From Lithospermum erythrorhizon (taxonomy: Eukaryota > Streptophyta > Magnoliopsida > Boraginales > Boraginaceae), in assembly GCA_019722365.1 (NCBI GenBank), contig JADFUC010002152.1:1-64000 (forward strand): a stretch of 64,000 bases of DNA. Reading direction: 5' to 3'. A program made the position numbers and the translations under genes. The notes beneath the pieces are model-generated. The model saw only the letters and a program-made list of their open reading frames with translations. It ran no database searches and was not told the DNA's origin. Each line of letters starts with the position of its first letter. Within the stretch, counting starts at the first letter, position 1. Positions 35,540 to 48,820 of the stretch are shown here, piece by piece.

Positions 35540-36571
35540 AGAACTTTATAATGCACTACTTATAATAAGTTGCCTCCTGCAAACAAGGAACATATGATGG
35601 GAGCTTTTCAGCCCTACAAGCTATTAAGGAACATAAAATGCTCATCCAAATTCATTTTCATCATTTTTGTTGTTGTTGAACACTATGTAAACAAAACAAA
35701 TTAAATAGCATGATTAACTAAAAAGTCTTCAGGACATATTTCCATCTTTTCAAATAAAGACTAGAATTTATGTATCTAGCATATATAGTCAATTAATATA
35801 TACACATTCCTTTAAAAATGCGCTAATTACATGAAAATGAATGATAATGGATCTTGAGCAATAAAAAATATAGATCGAAACTTAATCGATGACTACAAGG
35901 AAATATTTAACCTTGAAAATTGAATTCTAATAAAATAAAATTAATTGAGTATTTCGTGAGTTACATGAATCTCAAAATTAATTGAATATTTCGTGATAAT
36001 AGAAATATTTCATTATATCTAATATTGACAATTTTTATTATTTTCCTTGTAGTGCTCAGGTAAATATCTTTATTTATTTTAAATGATTCAATAATTGATT
36101 ATCATTAGTTCCACACTCACCAATTATCTTTGTGGAAAAAGCTTATAGGTTATTTATTAATTATATATTTTTTAATTTTAAAATATGATAAACAACATCT
36201 TAAAACTTGAAATGTCGCAAATGGTCATGTTAAATATTATAAAATGATAATAAGACCAGCTATGTAACATAGATTGAAGTGTTTATAGTGAAATATCAAC
36301 ATCATAACATCTTCATAAGATGTCAAATGTCTATAGCACATATGGTATGTGAATGTTGAGATAACTCTGTGGAGTTGCAAGCAAATTCAAAATTAGAAAT
36401 GAAATGGGTGTAGAGAAAATTAGGGGTTATTCTAATTGAGGAGTAATCAATGGATAATAAACTCTAAATTTTTTAAAATTCAGGAGTTGTTGCACTACAT
36501 CTTATTTTAGAGTCTTGCATGGCTGAAATAGAAAGGTAACTACATATTTTATTTTTTTAGATAAAAATTCA
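35540..36571. other. AT-rich intergenic DNA
   Basis: No gene or transposon terminus recognised. Confidence 0.45.
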
Positions 36572-36800
36572 CACTACTACAGATTTTGGCTCAGGAAACA
36601 CCTCTTAGATAGCATTTTTTTATGCGCTATGCAAGTGTGTATCTTGCATAGCGCATAGCAATTCAGAAAGAAAATAATAAACGAAAAGAAAATGAAAAAA
36701 TGACTTAGATAGTGCAAAAATATAAAACGCTATTTAAGTAGACAACTTAAATAGCGTTTATTATAAAGCGGTATACAAGACTCAAACTTGTATAGCGCTT
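36572..36800 (+). mobile_element. CACTA-like terminus with three consecutive hairpins
   Basis: Begins CACTACTACAGA, like CACTA-superfamily ends. Then come three inverted repeats sharing agcgcta/acgcta words: 36621-36635 with 36643-36657 (15-bp perfect stem), 36725-36739 with 36745-36759 (15-bp perfect stem) and 36766-36779 with 36787-36800 (14 bp, one mismatch). Such subterminal repeats are where CACTA transposases bind. No matching right end was found. Confidence 0.5.
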
Positions 36801-37670
36801 CTCATATGACAATTTTTTTGAGAAATTAAATTTATCCACCTCACTTTCGAAATACCTAAATCTGCCTAAGGAGTTTTCGAAATTAAAACTTACCCCTGAC
36901 CTACATATAAAATCTAAAAGTAAAAGGAATAGAAAAATTGAAGAAAAAACAAAGAAGGGAAGAAGGGCCAAAGTAAAGAGTCTCATTAGGAGCTTACAGA
37001 ATTTAATGAGCATGGTGCTTATAAAGGGTATACTTGTATTTTCATCTTAATTCAAATAGAAGTATGTAATCATTCCTCACAAACATTGCATACAATATAT
37101 GTTAGTTAATGAAAAAAATGTGAAATGCCTTAAATAACTTATAGGATAATCCAATGATTTATAACTATATAAGAAAGATGCTTACAATACATAAGATGAT
37201 CTATAACAAATATGTGTGAGCTTCTAAGATGGGACTGAAAAGTACATCGCCAAGGAATTGATTTCCATACAACTCCATCAAACTCATCGTGCAAAATGGG
37301 AGAAGACGACGATGACGTCACCAACCACCCCTCTCCTACGCATTCTCTTCATTTCTCCCTTCTTTCTCTTTTCAATTGCCCCAATTCAGGTTCAAACAAT
37401 TTAGGATTCAATTGTTCTTCGATTTTGGTAGATTTGATTTTTTCTTTTTTGCTTTAGGGTTCATTTTCTCAAATTTTTTGTAAATTAATTGAATAAATAA
37501 TTGAATTTATCTGATTTTTTATCGATTTATTCATCAAATATTTATAATAAATTTTTGTTAAATGAAAAGTAATTCTAGGTCTTCAAGGCTGGTGGTGAGA
37601 AATGGAAATATACTTGGTACATTATAAGTATACTTGGGCGAGATTATTTGATATAGTAAATAGCTAATTA
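36801..37670. other. Stretch without recognisable gene
   Basis: Mostly AT-rich. An exon-like piece begins at ATG 37296 (MGEDDDDVTNHPSPT...) and runs open for about 50 codons but has no recognisable domain. It could be a captured gene fragment next to the CACTA-like end. Confidence 0.35.
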
Positions 37671-37742
37671 GGCATTTTGCCCCTAGCTATGCGTTTGTGT
37701 TGGTTTTGCCCCCATGATTTTGCGATCTTGTTAGGCTTGCCC

Positions 37743-40459
37743 TGTAATAACCCGTTACAAAAAAAAAAAAATTAAATTTTTGGTCGGTGGTGGGACCGGG
37801 GTGGGTATAAATAATTTTGATGATAATATTATTTAAATGAATTTTTAGCAATTACATTTATAATTTAGTAGTTTTTGCCATGGAAAAATTTTATCTTTGG
37901 AGTCGGGTTCGTTGAAATTTAAGTGCGATAAGCGGAGAAATTACTTAAAGCCGGCGGGACTGGAATCTTTAAATATTTATACATACTTACTCTTCCTTCA
38001 TGCTTAAATGCTTAGCTGCTCCTTTCATGATAGGGCCAAAATTGACCCCACCATGAAAAATTTCTTCTTGATTTACTATAACCCGATTGTATTTCCAGCT
38101 GAAAGAGATCGTTTGTAGAATATCGTTCTCCCATCCTTATAACTGAGGTTAAAGATTTTTAGAAATTTCAAGTCTTTTGAGATATTTCTTGGGTTTTAGA
38201 GCATAGTTGACTTTTAGTTGACTTTTCCATAATTCAATTTATGATGAATCTTAGTTGGTTATGGGTTCTATGATGCGTATAAGTGATAGATTCATGATTT
38301 AGAGGTGGTTTAAGGATGTTATGGTCGAGTTGACTTTCTGGTTTTAGGTTGACTTTTTTGGGTGATAATTTTATAAGACTTTAAATGTGTAGAGGTTTAA
38401 TTGGGACCTTATTGTAGTTGTTGTGATGTTAAATTGGTTATTTAAAATTGATTTAAGGGAGTTAGGTTGAAAAGCGTGTTAATTTCAAGTTGAGTTGTAA
38501 TTGATGTTTTGAATTATAGGTTGTTAATTAGGGGATCTGTGATTAACTAGAATGACTTATAAGTTGATTTGTAATGATAAAGTGATAAGATGGAATTTTA
38601 GCGGGATCGATTGGGTTGTGTCCGATGGGATTATAATTCGATAGTTTATCCGTCATGTTAGACCGTTTAGAAATCATTCCGATTAAATTGGTAATGTTTA
38701 TTCTAGAAGCGTAATTCTTGGTACTAGTTCTGAGTATACTTTACGGGTGTTGTTAGGCCTTGACCCCGCGGGGAAGGGGCACGTTCCGTGTCCGCGTTGA
38801 CCATTGAGGACTTTTTGTGCTAGCTAGCAGAGGTGAGTAGTTATCTCACGGGTGTTACTATACGTGCCACGTTAAATTGTGTGAACATGTTATTGTGATG
38901 CGATTGAGAATGATGTACATCGTTGTGTTATGATTACGTGAGAATGATATTCATGTTATTGTGGTATGAATATGTGTGGTTCATTTGTGTGATCCATGTT
39001 ATGATTATGGCGTTATTGTGACATTGAAGATTTCTTGAAGTAAGTAATAATTTGAACTCCCGACTTATACTTCGATTTACGTGCCCTTGTCGGCACTTAT
39101 GTATTCTGTGGCTTGTCGTGATTGTGTTTACATTTAGAATGTGAGATGTTTTAGGCGTGTCTTTGGATATTGTTTGGGAGTAGAGTAGATGGTTATTGAG
39201 AGGTGATGAGTTAGAGTTATGTATGACTTGAGTGACTTGAGTATTAGGATATGACCCTAAATTAGGATGGTTATGGGTTAGGTGGCTCTTTAGGCGTTGT
39301 GTATCGAACTTTATCTCGTCATTTATAAGGCGTTGTGTATCAACTTTATACGTCGGTATCTAAGGCGTTGTGTATCGAGCTTTATCGTCGGTAAAAGAGC
39401 GTTATTATTATCGGCTTTATACGTCGGTATAAGAGCGTGTATATCAGCTTTTATACGTGAGTATAGGCGTTGTGTATCATCTTTATACGTCGGTATAAGG
39501 CGTTGTGTATCCCGAACTTTTATCGTCGGTATAAGGCGTTGTTTATCGACTTTATACGTCGATTATAGGCGTTGTTTATACGACTTTATACTTCGGTGAT
39601 AAGGCGTTGGTTATCGAGGTTTATACTTGTTATAAGGCGTTGTAGATCGACGGGTTGAGCTTATGTGTGCATCGAGGGAGTTAGAATCCGGATGGTATCT
39701 AGTTGATAGTGATTGATGGTAGAGTATAGTTTGTTGGGTCCTGTGGTAGCCAATTTCGTGGTTTGGTGTGATTTTTATTCGGTGAGTTGTATTCATTATT
39801 GAGACCCTATATTACATCTATGCCATGTGATGTAGAGGAATTTTTCTTTGTAAGTATAAATATGGCTTTGGTAGTATTCCCGGTTATATATCTATATATG
39901 CAGCGTATTTGACTCACATGTTAATTTATTAATGGAAGTAGGCGTATGGTTTAAAGAAGTTTCACCCGATTGGTAAGTTTCCCACTGAATTTCGCGGTGA
40001 CTCACTTTTCATTTTGGGTGGCATTTTAATTTCACGGGTTGACAGACGGCTAGTTGAGCCGGGAGACTGTGGAGGATTGTTAGAGTGGCTAGGTGGCGTC
40101 GGGTGGCGGAGATGATCTCGCGGTCCCGATTTTGATGTGTTGTCAAATGTTTTGATTGTTGTACTTTATTTTCAAACTTTCTTGTCGGCGATTGTCGTTT
40201 GTATTACGATGCGATCGCACACTCTCTTTTTGTATGGCATTACTATTTATTTGGGATATGTTGTATATATATATAGGTTGGTTGGTTAGATATTAGTTGA
40301 TGGATTGTAAATTTTAAGCTGTGATCATTTTGGAAATATTATATGTAATCAGTTTTTGAAGAAGCAGTAGTTTTAAGCGAGTTGTCCATCGATTTTGGTG
40401 GCTACGTGTTCGGATTATAATGACTCACACCAGGCGGTGACTTGGGGCGGGTCGTTACA
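37743..40459 (+). mobile_element. 2.7-kb Ty3-type solo LTR
   Basis: Begins TGTAATAACCCG and ends GGGTCGTTACA, canonical TG...CA. Flanked by TGCCC (37738-37742) and TGCCT (40460-40464), a 5-bp duplication with one difference. Joining the flanks restores the MITE arm. There is no protein-coding retroviral content. The tandem array at 39292-39655 is inside it. Confidence 0.75.
39292..39655 (+). repeat. Tandem array of about 33-36-bp units inside the solo LTR
   Basis: About ten full units and a partial one, each starting aggcgttgtgtatc and carrying ctttatacgtcggtat. The translated frame shows the repeat as recurring RRCVSxLYVGI. Unit lengths vary by small indels. Not CRISPR: there are no unique spacers and this is a plant LTR. 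Confidence 0.88.
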
Positions 40460-41168
40460 TGCCTATAGTTTATCTTTTCGAGGCGTCTCTGTACTTTTCA
40501 TCTTTGTTTCAAGCTACCCCTCATCCCATTTTTCACATTAAAATTCATTTTTGACTAAAAATTTAAATGACTATTTTGTCTTGCTTTTACTAAAGTACTA
40601 GGGCACGTTCATAATCTTTTTACATATAAATTACAATAAAATTCCGCCATTCTTAACATTGCTTATTTTCTGCAGCAGCCACAGACTTTCCCTCTAAAAC
40701 GTTGCCTTGAACTTTCACCAACCCGGCCAATTTTTTTGGGCTAAGCCACTGAAGTGTGTAAGGAGTGGTGGTTGGTAAAGATTAGGGGGTAAAGTTTAGG
40801 GGAGGGTGGGTGTGTGAAGAAAGTGGGTGAGGTTTTATTGTAATTATGCAAAAGATTTTAAATGTGTCCCCACATTGTATTTTTAGTCCGTATACTTTAG
40901 TGTATAGTGTTGGGGGAGAAAATAGTCATTTAAGTTTTTAGGCTGAAAATGAATTCTAAATATGAAAAAAATGGGATGAGAGCCGTCGAGACAAGATGGA
41001 ATGAGAGGCAAATCGACAGATCACAAAATTCGAGGCAAACGAGCATGGCATGTGGATTGCAGGCAAGCGGCTGAGCCAGTAATTTAATTAATTCTTTTAC
41101 TATATGATATTGAATTAGACTGAATAATCTTTTTGGATTTGTGATTTTTCGAATTTTTTTTCTACTAA

Positions 41169-41650
41169 CACTACTGAAATCGACTTTATAGTGTCGGAAG
41201 CCGATGCCAACTTAGATGCTATGACCACTTTAGCGTCGGGTTGGCATCGGTAAATACCCGGCAGCTATATTTCGATCATAATTTCGATACGTGCCACTAC
41301 TAGGCGCTAAGAAGCCCAATTTAATGCAGACTACCGACTCCCGACGGCCAAGACCGTACCAACTTTTAATTAATTTATTTTGATTTAATTTTAACGTTGC
41401 TAAAGCGGCGCAAATTTTTATTTAATTTATTTTTATTTAATTTTTTCCGATGCCAAACCGACTCCAAAGTTTATTTAATTTCTTTTTGATTTAATTTTAC
41501 CCGATGCCAACCCGACGCCCAATTTTATTTAATTTAATTATACCCGACGCTAACCGAGGCTAGTAATAATTTTATTTATTTGAACACCGACGCCATCCCG
41601 AGGCTAGTGCTGCATTTATTTATTTGAATCCCGACGCCATTGTTGTGTTT
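41169..41650 (+). repeat. Left subterminal repeat region of the CACTA element
   Basis: Repeated blocks pairing a ccgacgc(c)/accgaggctag word with tttatttaattt-type spacers, at least six times, next to the CACTACTG terminus. Confidence 0.6.
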
Positions 41651-41767
41651 CCAGGGAAAAAAAGCATCCAGGATACTGCAAAATGTATTGCAGCATCCGG
41701 GATGCGATTCATATATTCTCAATCCATACAATCATAATATTCCCAGTTCATACAATCACAACAAAAA

Positions 41768-44041
41768 TGTAACGACCACTTTCGAGTAGAGCCATGCAGG
41801 TTAAGATCATTAACAACTGTATACGGAGTTACCGCCGATGGATACAAATAAAAAAAAATATGACTGTGACATTATCAAAATAACACTCTCTATTCCATAC
41901 GTTGTGTTCCAACAACACATCCAACAAAATAGCGGAACAACGGGAATACCGTCAAGATAGAAGCGTAGGGAAAGTATGACAACCAGACCCGTCGATATGT
42001 CACAATAGCATGAGTCTAAAAATATAAATTCGACAGCAAAAAATAGTAGTGAGAACTATGCCACCACCGCCTCTTTTGCCAGTCTCACGTAGCTCGGCTA
42101 AGCGAGATCCTCGGCCAATTCAACGATCGCTCACAGAGACCTAGGCATGAAAGCGCCCGCCTATAGAGAATAGAGATCGGCTATTAAGCAGTGAATACAA
42201 ATACCACAAAGGCGGTTCCGTCGCGTATATTCATGCTTATATATATCTATAATTATAACATATGCACGTACATTAATCGGGTTACTTAATAAATAGCTGT
42301 CCACATAGCACATAGATTTCTCTTATACCGTATTCTGTGTATACACATGGGAATTATATTAAAGCTAACTATTGCATATTCATTTAAGGGAAACAATACC
42401 GGCCTTGCTTGAAAGTCGTAGTGAAGAATCCGCCTCCGGATGTACACATACGAGGAATCCACCTCCAAATAATACATATAGGAATCCACCTCCAAATAAT
42501 CGGATGAGGCCTCGCTCCATCCTCCCGACATTTACACCACCGATGTGCATATCGCGCCCAGGCCTCCCGAATCGCGAGTACCCATGTGATATGCACGCGC
42601 TTTTGAGCCTCCGGTCGGGGGTCACCACAGCTACGCAAATAACATAAAGAAATCAAGCACATGCGCATGCGATACCATGTGACACGCAGCCCGCCTTGCG
42701 GCCAGGCACACGATTTCATAACATGAATTATATCCAAAACTATCTCATAGTAGCAGCTCATAATCTCGAATTATGTCATAACATACTTCATAATCATGAA
42801 CATCTCATAATATCGATCAAATGGTTATTTCATAACGCCATCATAAATCACAATTTTCACATAATATCAATCATAGTCACCTGATACACATATCGAATAG
42901 TCTCAGAAAACTGACACATGAAAATATAACACAGTATATATATATATATATGAAAGGTCCCATTCATTGAATTTGTATTTCGCGCCGAAGCCCAAAGTAG
43001 TAATGATAGCTACATGGAGTCTTTCGTGCTAGATCGATCACCGGCCCTATTCAAAGAAATTATACATTATAACACATTCCGGGAATAGCAGCTTAACATC
43101 TATATAAACCCGAGTGTTATACCCGTCTCGCGTCAAATTTACAACTCTTACTTGAAACATCCCCATTCCCAAGATTGATATACGCTACAACATTCCAGCG
43201 TACTATAATCGATCATGACTTCATTAAAATCTCAATATTCGTCATCACGCACTTATTACGGCAAATACTTGTCTGCTTTCTAATCGTCCGTGTCGATTGA
43301 TAAGCCCAATTAATCCATTAATCTGACCTCGATTCAATATTTAATTACCATACGAACTTTTCCCAAACTTTCTCATACGATCTCTACTATCCTAACCTCC
43401 AAACCAATAATTCTATGCACCCCAAATCAACTATATTAAAGTCCTCACAACCTCGTATTACCATTTAAGTCAATTTAAGAAAAGTCGATAAAGTCGACAT
43501 CTGACTTACACCACTTTCAACCCCAATAACTACTCAAAATCACCTCTAATCCCTAAACTGGCTAGATAACATTTGCCATAAATAAAATCAAAGATCTAAA
43601 AGTCAACACAAAGTCAAGCTATATAGAAAGTCAGCTCGAAACTTTAAATGATGAGATTTGAAGATTAAAACTCATACCTTTGTTAACTTAAGATGGGAAC
43701 AAGATTTTGAAAGAAAAAAAAATTCAAGGGATTTGGTGGAGAGGGAGGTTGACCGTTAGAAAGAAGGAAGATATTTTTGTGATAACTCAAAGATGATAAA
43801 GGATAAATATTAGTGGTGGTAGGTGGGAAGTGGGGCTCTGAGTGGGTTTGTCGTTTGGTTCGTAAATTTAAACCTATACTCGGTTTACCAACCTGAATTC
43901 GAACACGAGTCAAATTAAATTTCTATTCTCAAAACATATTACCGCTTGACCCATATTATGTTATTCCGTTAAAAAATTTAACTGGCATAGCTCAACCGGG
44001 CAACTAGAATCGCATTAAGAAAAAAAATGCTTATACGGGCA
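41768..44041 (-). repeat. 3' LTR of the Ty3 chromovirus
   Basis: Direct repeat of 48821-51088. Stretches of exact identity (such as acattatcaaaataacac) alternate with clusters of small indels. Includes a (TA)n tract near 42935-42950. Open frames here are shadows. Confidence 0.9.
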
Positions 44042-44062
44042 GGGTTGTTCGGTCTCCCACCT
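44042..44062 (-). promoter_or_regulatory. Polypurine tract of the Ty3 chromovirus
   Basis: The minus strand reads aggtgggaga just before the 3' LTR, after gaggacgaaattttatt, a phrase common right before the PPT in plant chromoviruses. Confidence 0.6.
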
Positions 44063-44099
44063 AATAAAATTTCGTCCTCGAAATTTACTCAACACCCAC

Positions 44100-47000
44100 G
44101 CGCCCCGTACCCAATACACTTACTCAACCTCATAGTAATTCATATACTACACATATTATATTTTAAAGTTTAGAAACTAATACGCTTCCGAAAAGATGTG
44201 GATACTGATTTCTGACATCCTCCTCTCGTTCCTTCCTCCACTCATTGATTTGCATACAACACCTTCACTAAAGCCACAACTTTATTTCACAACACTTTTC
44301 ATACGATCAAGAAGTCTTTGCGGTTTTCTTCATGCGTAAGGTCTCCCCAAGCTCAGTTGGTTGTGACTCTAAGATATAGGATTAAGTTTAGGATATATTT
44401 CCTCAAACATGACACATGGAAGACATTATGAATTACGTCAATCTTTGGAGCAACGCCAAGCGATAGGCCACGGACCAGCTACGCCTTGATCTCATACGGA
44501 CGATATATAAATGGACTCGACTTTCCTCTCTTCCCAATCTCAGCCTTGCGCTTTCCAGGGGATATTCTCAAGAATACTTTATCACCAATTTCAAGTTAAA
44601 TCCGCGGCGATGCGCATACATCTTTTTATCTATCACATGCCCTTTTCGGGTGTTCTTTGTATCAATTTATTTTCTCATACGACACTCGGCTAACTTCGAG
44701 AACCTTCATGACTTTTTCTGCTCTCTCTTACGTTCCAACAACTTTGAATTCTCATTTCCTTCCGTCTGATGCCTCAAATGTTGCCATCCGATCTTGGCGT
44801 GGAAACTATTATTATATGCAAACTCCATTTTAGGCAATTCATCATCCAATTCCCAGAGAATTCAACACACGGGCCATGACATATCCTCCGATGTTTGAAT
44901 TGTTACCATTTTCATTTGTGGATGAAATGATGTACTCAAATTGACCCTCGTCCCGTCGCTTCTTGAAATCCTTTCCAAAATGGAGGTGAACTATGTACGA
45001 TGCGAAACAATGGATACCGGCACTCCGTGTAATCACACAATTTGGTCTGTCTGACCTCGCTTATTTGCCGAGGACATTGAGTCGATTTAATTGGTAAGAA
45101 ATGAGGCGATTTTGATAGTCATCCTTATCGCCCATGCCATCATTCTTTCTCAACGTCTCAAATTCCAAAAACAAAGTCCATCGTAACATGCTCCCGAGTC
45201 CACTGCGGAATGGAAGGGGGTTCTGTCTTATTTGATGTCGATTATTCTATTTTCTTTGTTGACAAGTCAGGACATTTTGATACAAATTCGGCAATTTCCC
45301 TCTTCGTATTTAGGCCACCAATACCACTTGCTCTTAAGTCTCTATGTATATTTGTACCACCGCATGCATACTATGGAGCATTATGAGCTTCGTCCAAATC
45401 TCCCTTTCGACTCCGGAGAATAGAGCCGCGAATAATCTGCAATGCGTTGGCAAGGGCTCCGTCGCCTGCCGCCTGAAGTCAATACTTCCGCTTTTCACTT
45501 CTCCAATTATTTTCAATTTCTCATCTTTTGTTGTTCCTCAAGTATTCGATAAAAAACCGATTGAACTCTTATTTGTGCCAACAAACGCCATCGACTCGAT
45601 TCGAAATTAACACTGAGGTTGCTTACATTTCATTTAATGGCTCATAATCTTCCCACACGACTGTTCGCCATTACCACGTTAGCAGGATGATACTCAATGG
45701 AAACATATAATGTTGATAAACTCCATCCATCTTATTTGCCTCGATTCAAATCTCTACGTGTAGGAGGTATTTCAAACTTTGCGATGGTAAAATTTTGCGA
45801 GTCCATACAAATAATGCTTCTAAATCTTAAGATGCGAACACGTGCGACTAGTTCCAAATCGTCGTTGGATAGTTTTCTCATGATTTCTCAAGCGTCGCGA
45901 TGCATAGGCTACCGCCCCTTACCATGTTGACATTAACACGGATCTGACCCACGATGTGGCGTCATTGCCTGACATAGCCATCGCGTGCGGCCGGAAGAGT
46001 GTCTTGGCGGTAGTCAATTTCTCTTTCAACTCATTGAAGCAACGTTCACAATCCTCACTCCAAACAAATGGAACTCCTTTTGGTCAACCTGGTCATGGGT
46101 GTGGCAATGATTGAGAAGTCCTGTATAAATCTCCGATAGTATCAGTAGACCGAGAAAACTTCGTATTTATTAACACTTGGTAGATTAGTTCCCAATTCAT
46201 CCACAACTTCTTTTGAGGATCAACACTTATACCCTCTCACAAAATCACATGGCGCACTTTTCTCGGCGAATTCACACTTGAAAAATTTAGCATATAATTC
46301 ATTTTCCTCAAGTCTCAGCCTTGATTCTGGTATCTTCCATCTTTCTCCCACCATTTACGGAATGTATCAAAATATGTTCCAATGAACACCACCACAAATT
46401 TATCAAGTAAGGCGGAACACCCGATTCATAAGGTCCATAAGCGGCTGAGGGGGCATTTGTCAACCCAACGGCGTTACCAAAAGCTTCGTAGTGCCCATGC
46501 CTCTTTGTTACAAATGCGGCTTAGATACATGTATTCCTTGTCCTCAAGCGATGGTAGCGACCTGAAGTCAATCTTAGAAAATACCGGGCATCCTTCAATT
46601 GATCAAGCAGATCATCAATTCTGAGCCAACGGATATCGATTCTTAATTGTTGCTGTTCGAAGCATTTTATAATCGATGCAACGACCTCAAAGATCCGTCC
46701 TTACTTACGACAAATAACACGGAGCACCCAGGTGAACTACTTGGTCGAATGAATCCCCTATCCAACAATTCACGCAGTGCGTTTTCCAACTCCTTCAACT
46801 CGCGAGAACTTATTCTATAAGGTGCCATAGAAATCGGAGTAGTACGGGAATTAATTCTATAGAAAACTTCCTTCTACAGCGAGGAGGAAGTCCCGGCAAC
46901 TCTCGGGAAACACATATTATACTCTCTCTAATATACTCCTGGTCGGCCTTCTCCTTACTTGTGTCGGCGACATGAGCAAGATAGCCAACACATCACTTCT

Positions 47001-48700
47001 CATCTTATGGGCAACTAGAGGCGTGGGGCAAGGCGAAAGAATATTTCTATCGCCTAGGGAAGAAGATCTTAGATTTGCGAGGACTAGATATTTCAATCTT
47101 TCTTAAGATGGCAATCTATCACGCGTGATGTCTCCCCAACCAATCCATTCCCGAATAAGGTCAAAATCATTCATCTCAAAAGGTAATAAATCTATCTCAA
47201 ACATTGATTTTCAATACTTATAGGACAATTTCTAATTACTCGTAATCTTACTTGACTTTCCACCGGAGTAAGAATTAAGTGGTCTAGCATTTCACAAGTT
47301 TTAGGATTCTGTTTGGGGAAAATTTGAGATATGAAAAGAATGAGTAGCTCGAGAATCAAACAAGACTTTGCTTCAGCCCAAAATTTAAAGTACACCTTGA
47401 CTTTGAGAATCGAGCTTCTATTTGAGTAGCGCAAACTCGCCTGACTAGTTCGGCGCCATCGACTAGTCAGCTGACCTTACTACCACGACTGCTCCCCAAC
47501 TTTCATACTTCCTCTACCGGATCGACCTCCACGACTTCCTTGATAGCCTCACTGCCTTTCAGGCGTCACGGAAATGTGCTAGCACTCACGCTTCTTTCCT
47601 CTATGCAGGGACAATCACACGCAATGTGCCCTTCATGGCGACATCGATAACAGACCACAACACTGTCTCATTATTCAGCTACGTGACCAGTTTACCACAA
47701 CACCATAATCCTTCTGCGCTCACATGATAACTCTACCGAGTGCGGACCGATAAAAAGACATGGGCATAAAGCAGCTAATCTTTGAATCGAGAAATTAATG
47801 GGGAGCGCGAGCGGCTACGGCTATAACGGCGGCGCTGTGATGGGCGTCCACTGACCGAACTCGGCACCGTCTTGGAAGCGTCATGTCTTCCTCTTTTACC
47901 ATGCTTGGACACTCGGCCAAATCCATCTACACATGGCGTCATTCAGTAGTTCATGGAAAGTTGTACATAATTCTTGAGTAGCTTTGGTCGCGCGTCTCCC
48001 AGCTCATTCCGTCCACGAATCTCGATCCTCTTTCCCTCGGTAGGATTACCTCCAGGAAGTAGATGGCGAGATCACTTGAATCTTTTCTCGTGATCACTTA
48101 TACACACACTTGCCTCGCTTTATGAAATTTGGATCAATTCTCTACTACAGAGCGACATGTCTCTTTTAAGACAAAAGCTCCCCGATAATTCCCGCGAGGC
48201 CAGTCCAGCGGCACCGGTGTTCGCCCGGCCCTTGATCAAAAGATCGGTGTACATTCTCACTTGATCGAGCTCCACCGTATGTCTGTAGGCTGAATATGGT
48301 CCTCGACTACCCGGTAACTCCATGGGCTCAAATATACTCTCGAGTCTCAGTGAACTCAATGCGGATAGGAGAATCGGCTCCTTGGCCAAACTTGGGTCCT
48401 TGACGGTCAAAATAACTTACTCGTGACTCCGCTACGTCCCAACGGCAAGGCGCTCACGGTCTCGATCTCTCCGCGATATTTATCCCGAGAATCATGTATT
48501 TTCTATTTAGGCTCATCCTTTGCGATATTTGTCCACATTTTCTGCATTCGACCTACACCATCTACGCTTTTTCTACCCTCTGCACCTCACCGCCTACGGC
48601 GCCTCTCGCGGCTCCCTCGGCTGGCGCCTTGCTTGCACCTGCGTGACACCTGAACATACTGCGTGGTGAAAATCCTCAACGGTCTATAAAATAACGAAAG
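44100..48700 (-). pseudogene. Degenerate gag-pol of the Ty3 chromovirus
   Basis: Reading the minus strand from right to left: gag (about 48650-47660); zinc knuckle CYRCRHEGHIACDCP (near 47640); protease-linked IREWIGW..HH-like segment (near 47130); RT entry [16 protein letters not shown] (near 46740); NRYPLAQIDDL-like (46630); DLRSGYH-like (46570). RNase H lies near 45700-46100. The integrase shows YWWP (45320), TMDFVF-like (45180), DRLTKSAHF-like (45100), LHGVPVSIVS (45010) and TRVNLST (44950). After integrase: RRR.F.L..GDKV, SPWKGK-like and GPVAYRLALP-like (44600-44480). No long frame survives. Shifts lie mostly at C/G-rich triplets. Confidence 0.85.
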
Positions 48701-48804
48701 GAAGGGTCCCGGACCCAGCTAAGAAAAACCCAGTCTCGACAACTCCTTAACAACTATCGACACAGGTACATAACCACGCATGGCGCCGCAAGACCACGAA
48801 CACA

Positions 48805-48816
48805 GGCTCGATACCA
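48805..48816 (-). promoter_or_regulatory. Primer-binding site of the Ty3 chromovirus
   Basis: The minus strand reads tggtatcgagcc four bases inside the 5' LTR. The iMet PBS is TGGTATCAGAGCC; the same CAGAG-to-CGAG change is seen in Cassandra. Confidence 0.8.
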
Positions 48817-48820
48817 AAAT

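Larger units (their letters stand above)
37671..41077. mobile_element. Foldback (long-TIR) MITE, split by a solo LTR
   Basis: The left arm (37671-37742, continuing at 40465-40600) and right arm (about 40880-41077) are imperfect inverted repeats. Examples are ttttgactaaaaatttaaatg against catttaagtttttaggctg, and gcccctagctatgcg against the inverted end near 41050. Without the insert the element is about 0.7 kb. Long TIRs and AATTA-like flanks suggest a Mutator-type MITE. Confidence 0.55.

Noticed and set aside
39292..39655. CRISPR-like regular repeats
   Set aside because: Units are contiguous without unique spacers and lie in a plant LTR.
42286..42761. Overlapping open frames of 81-125 residues on both strands
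   Set aside because: They lie in the 3' LTR of the Ty3 element, and the equivalent region of the other LTR does not keep the frames.
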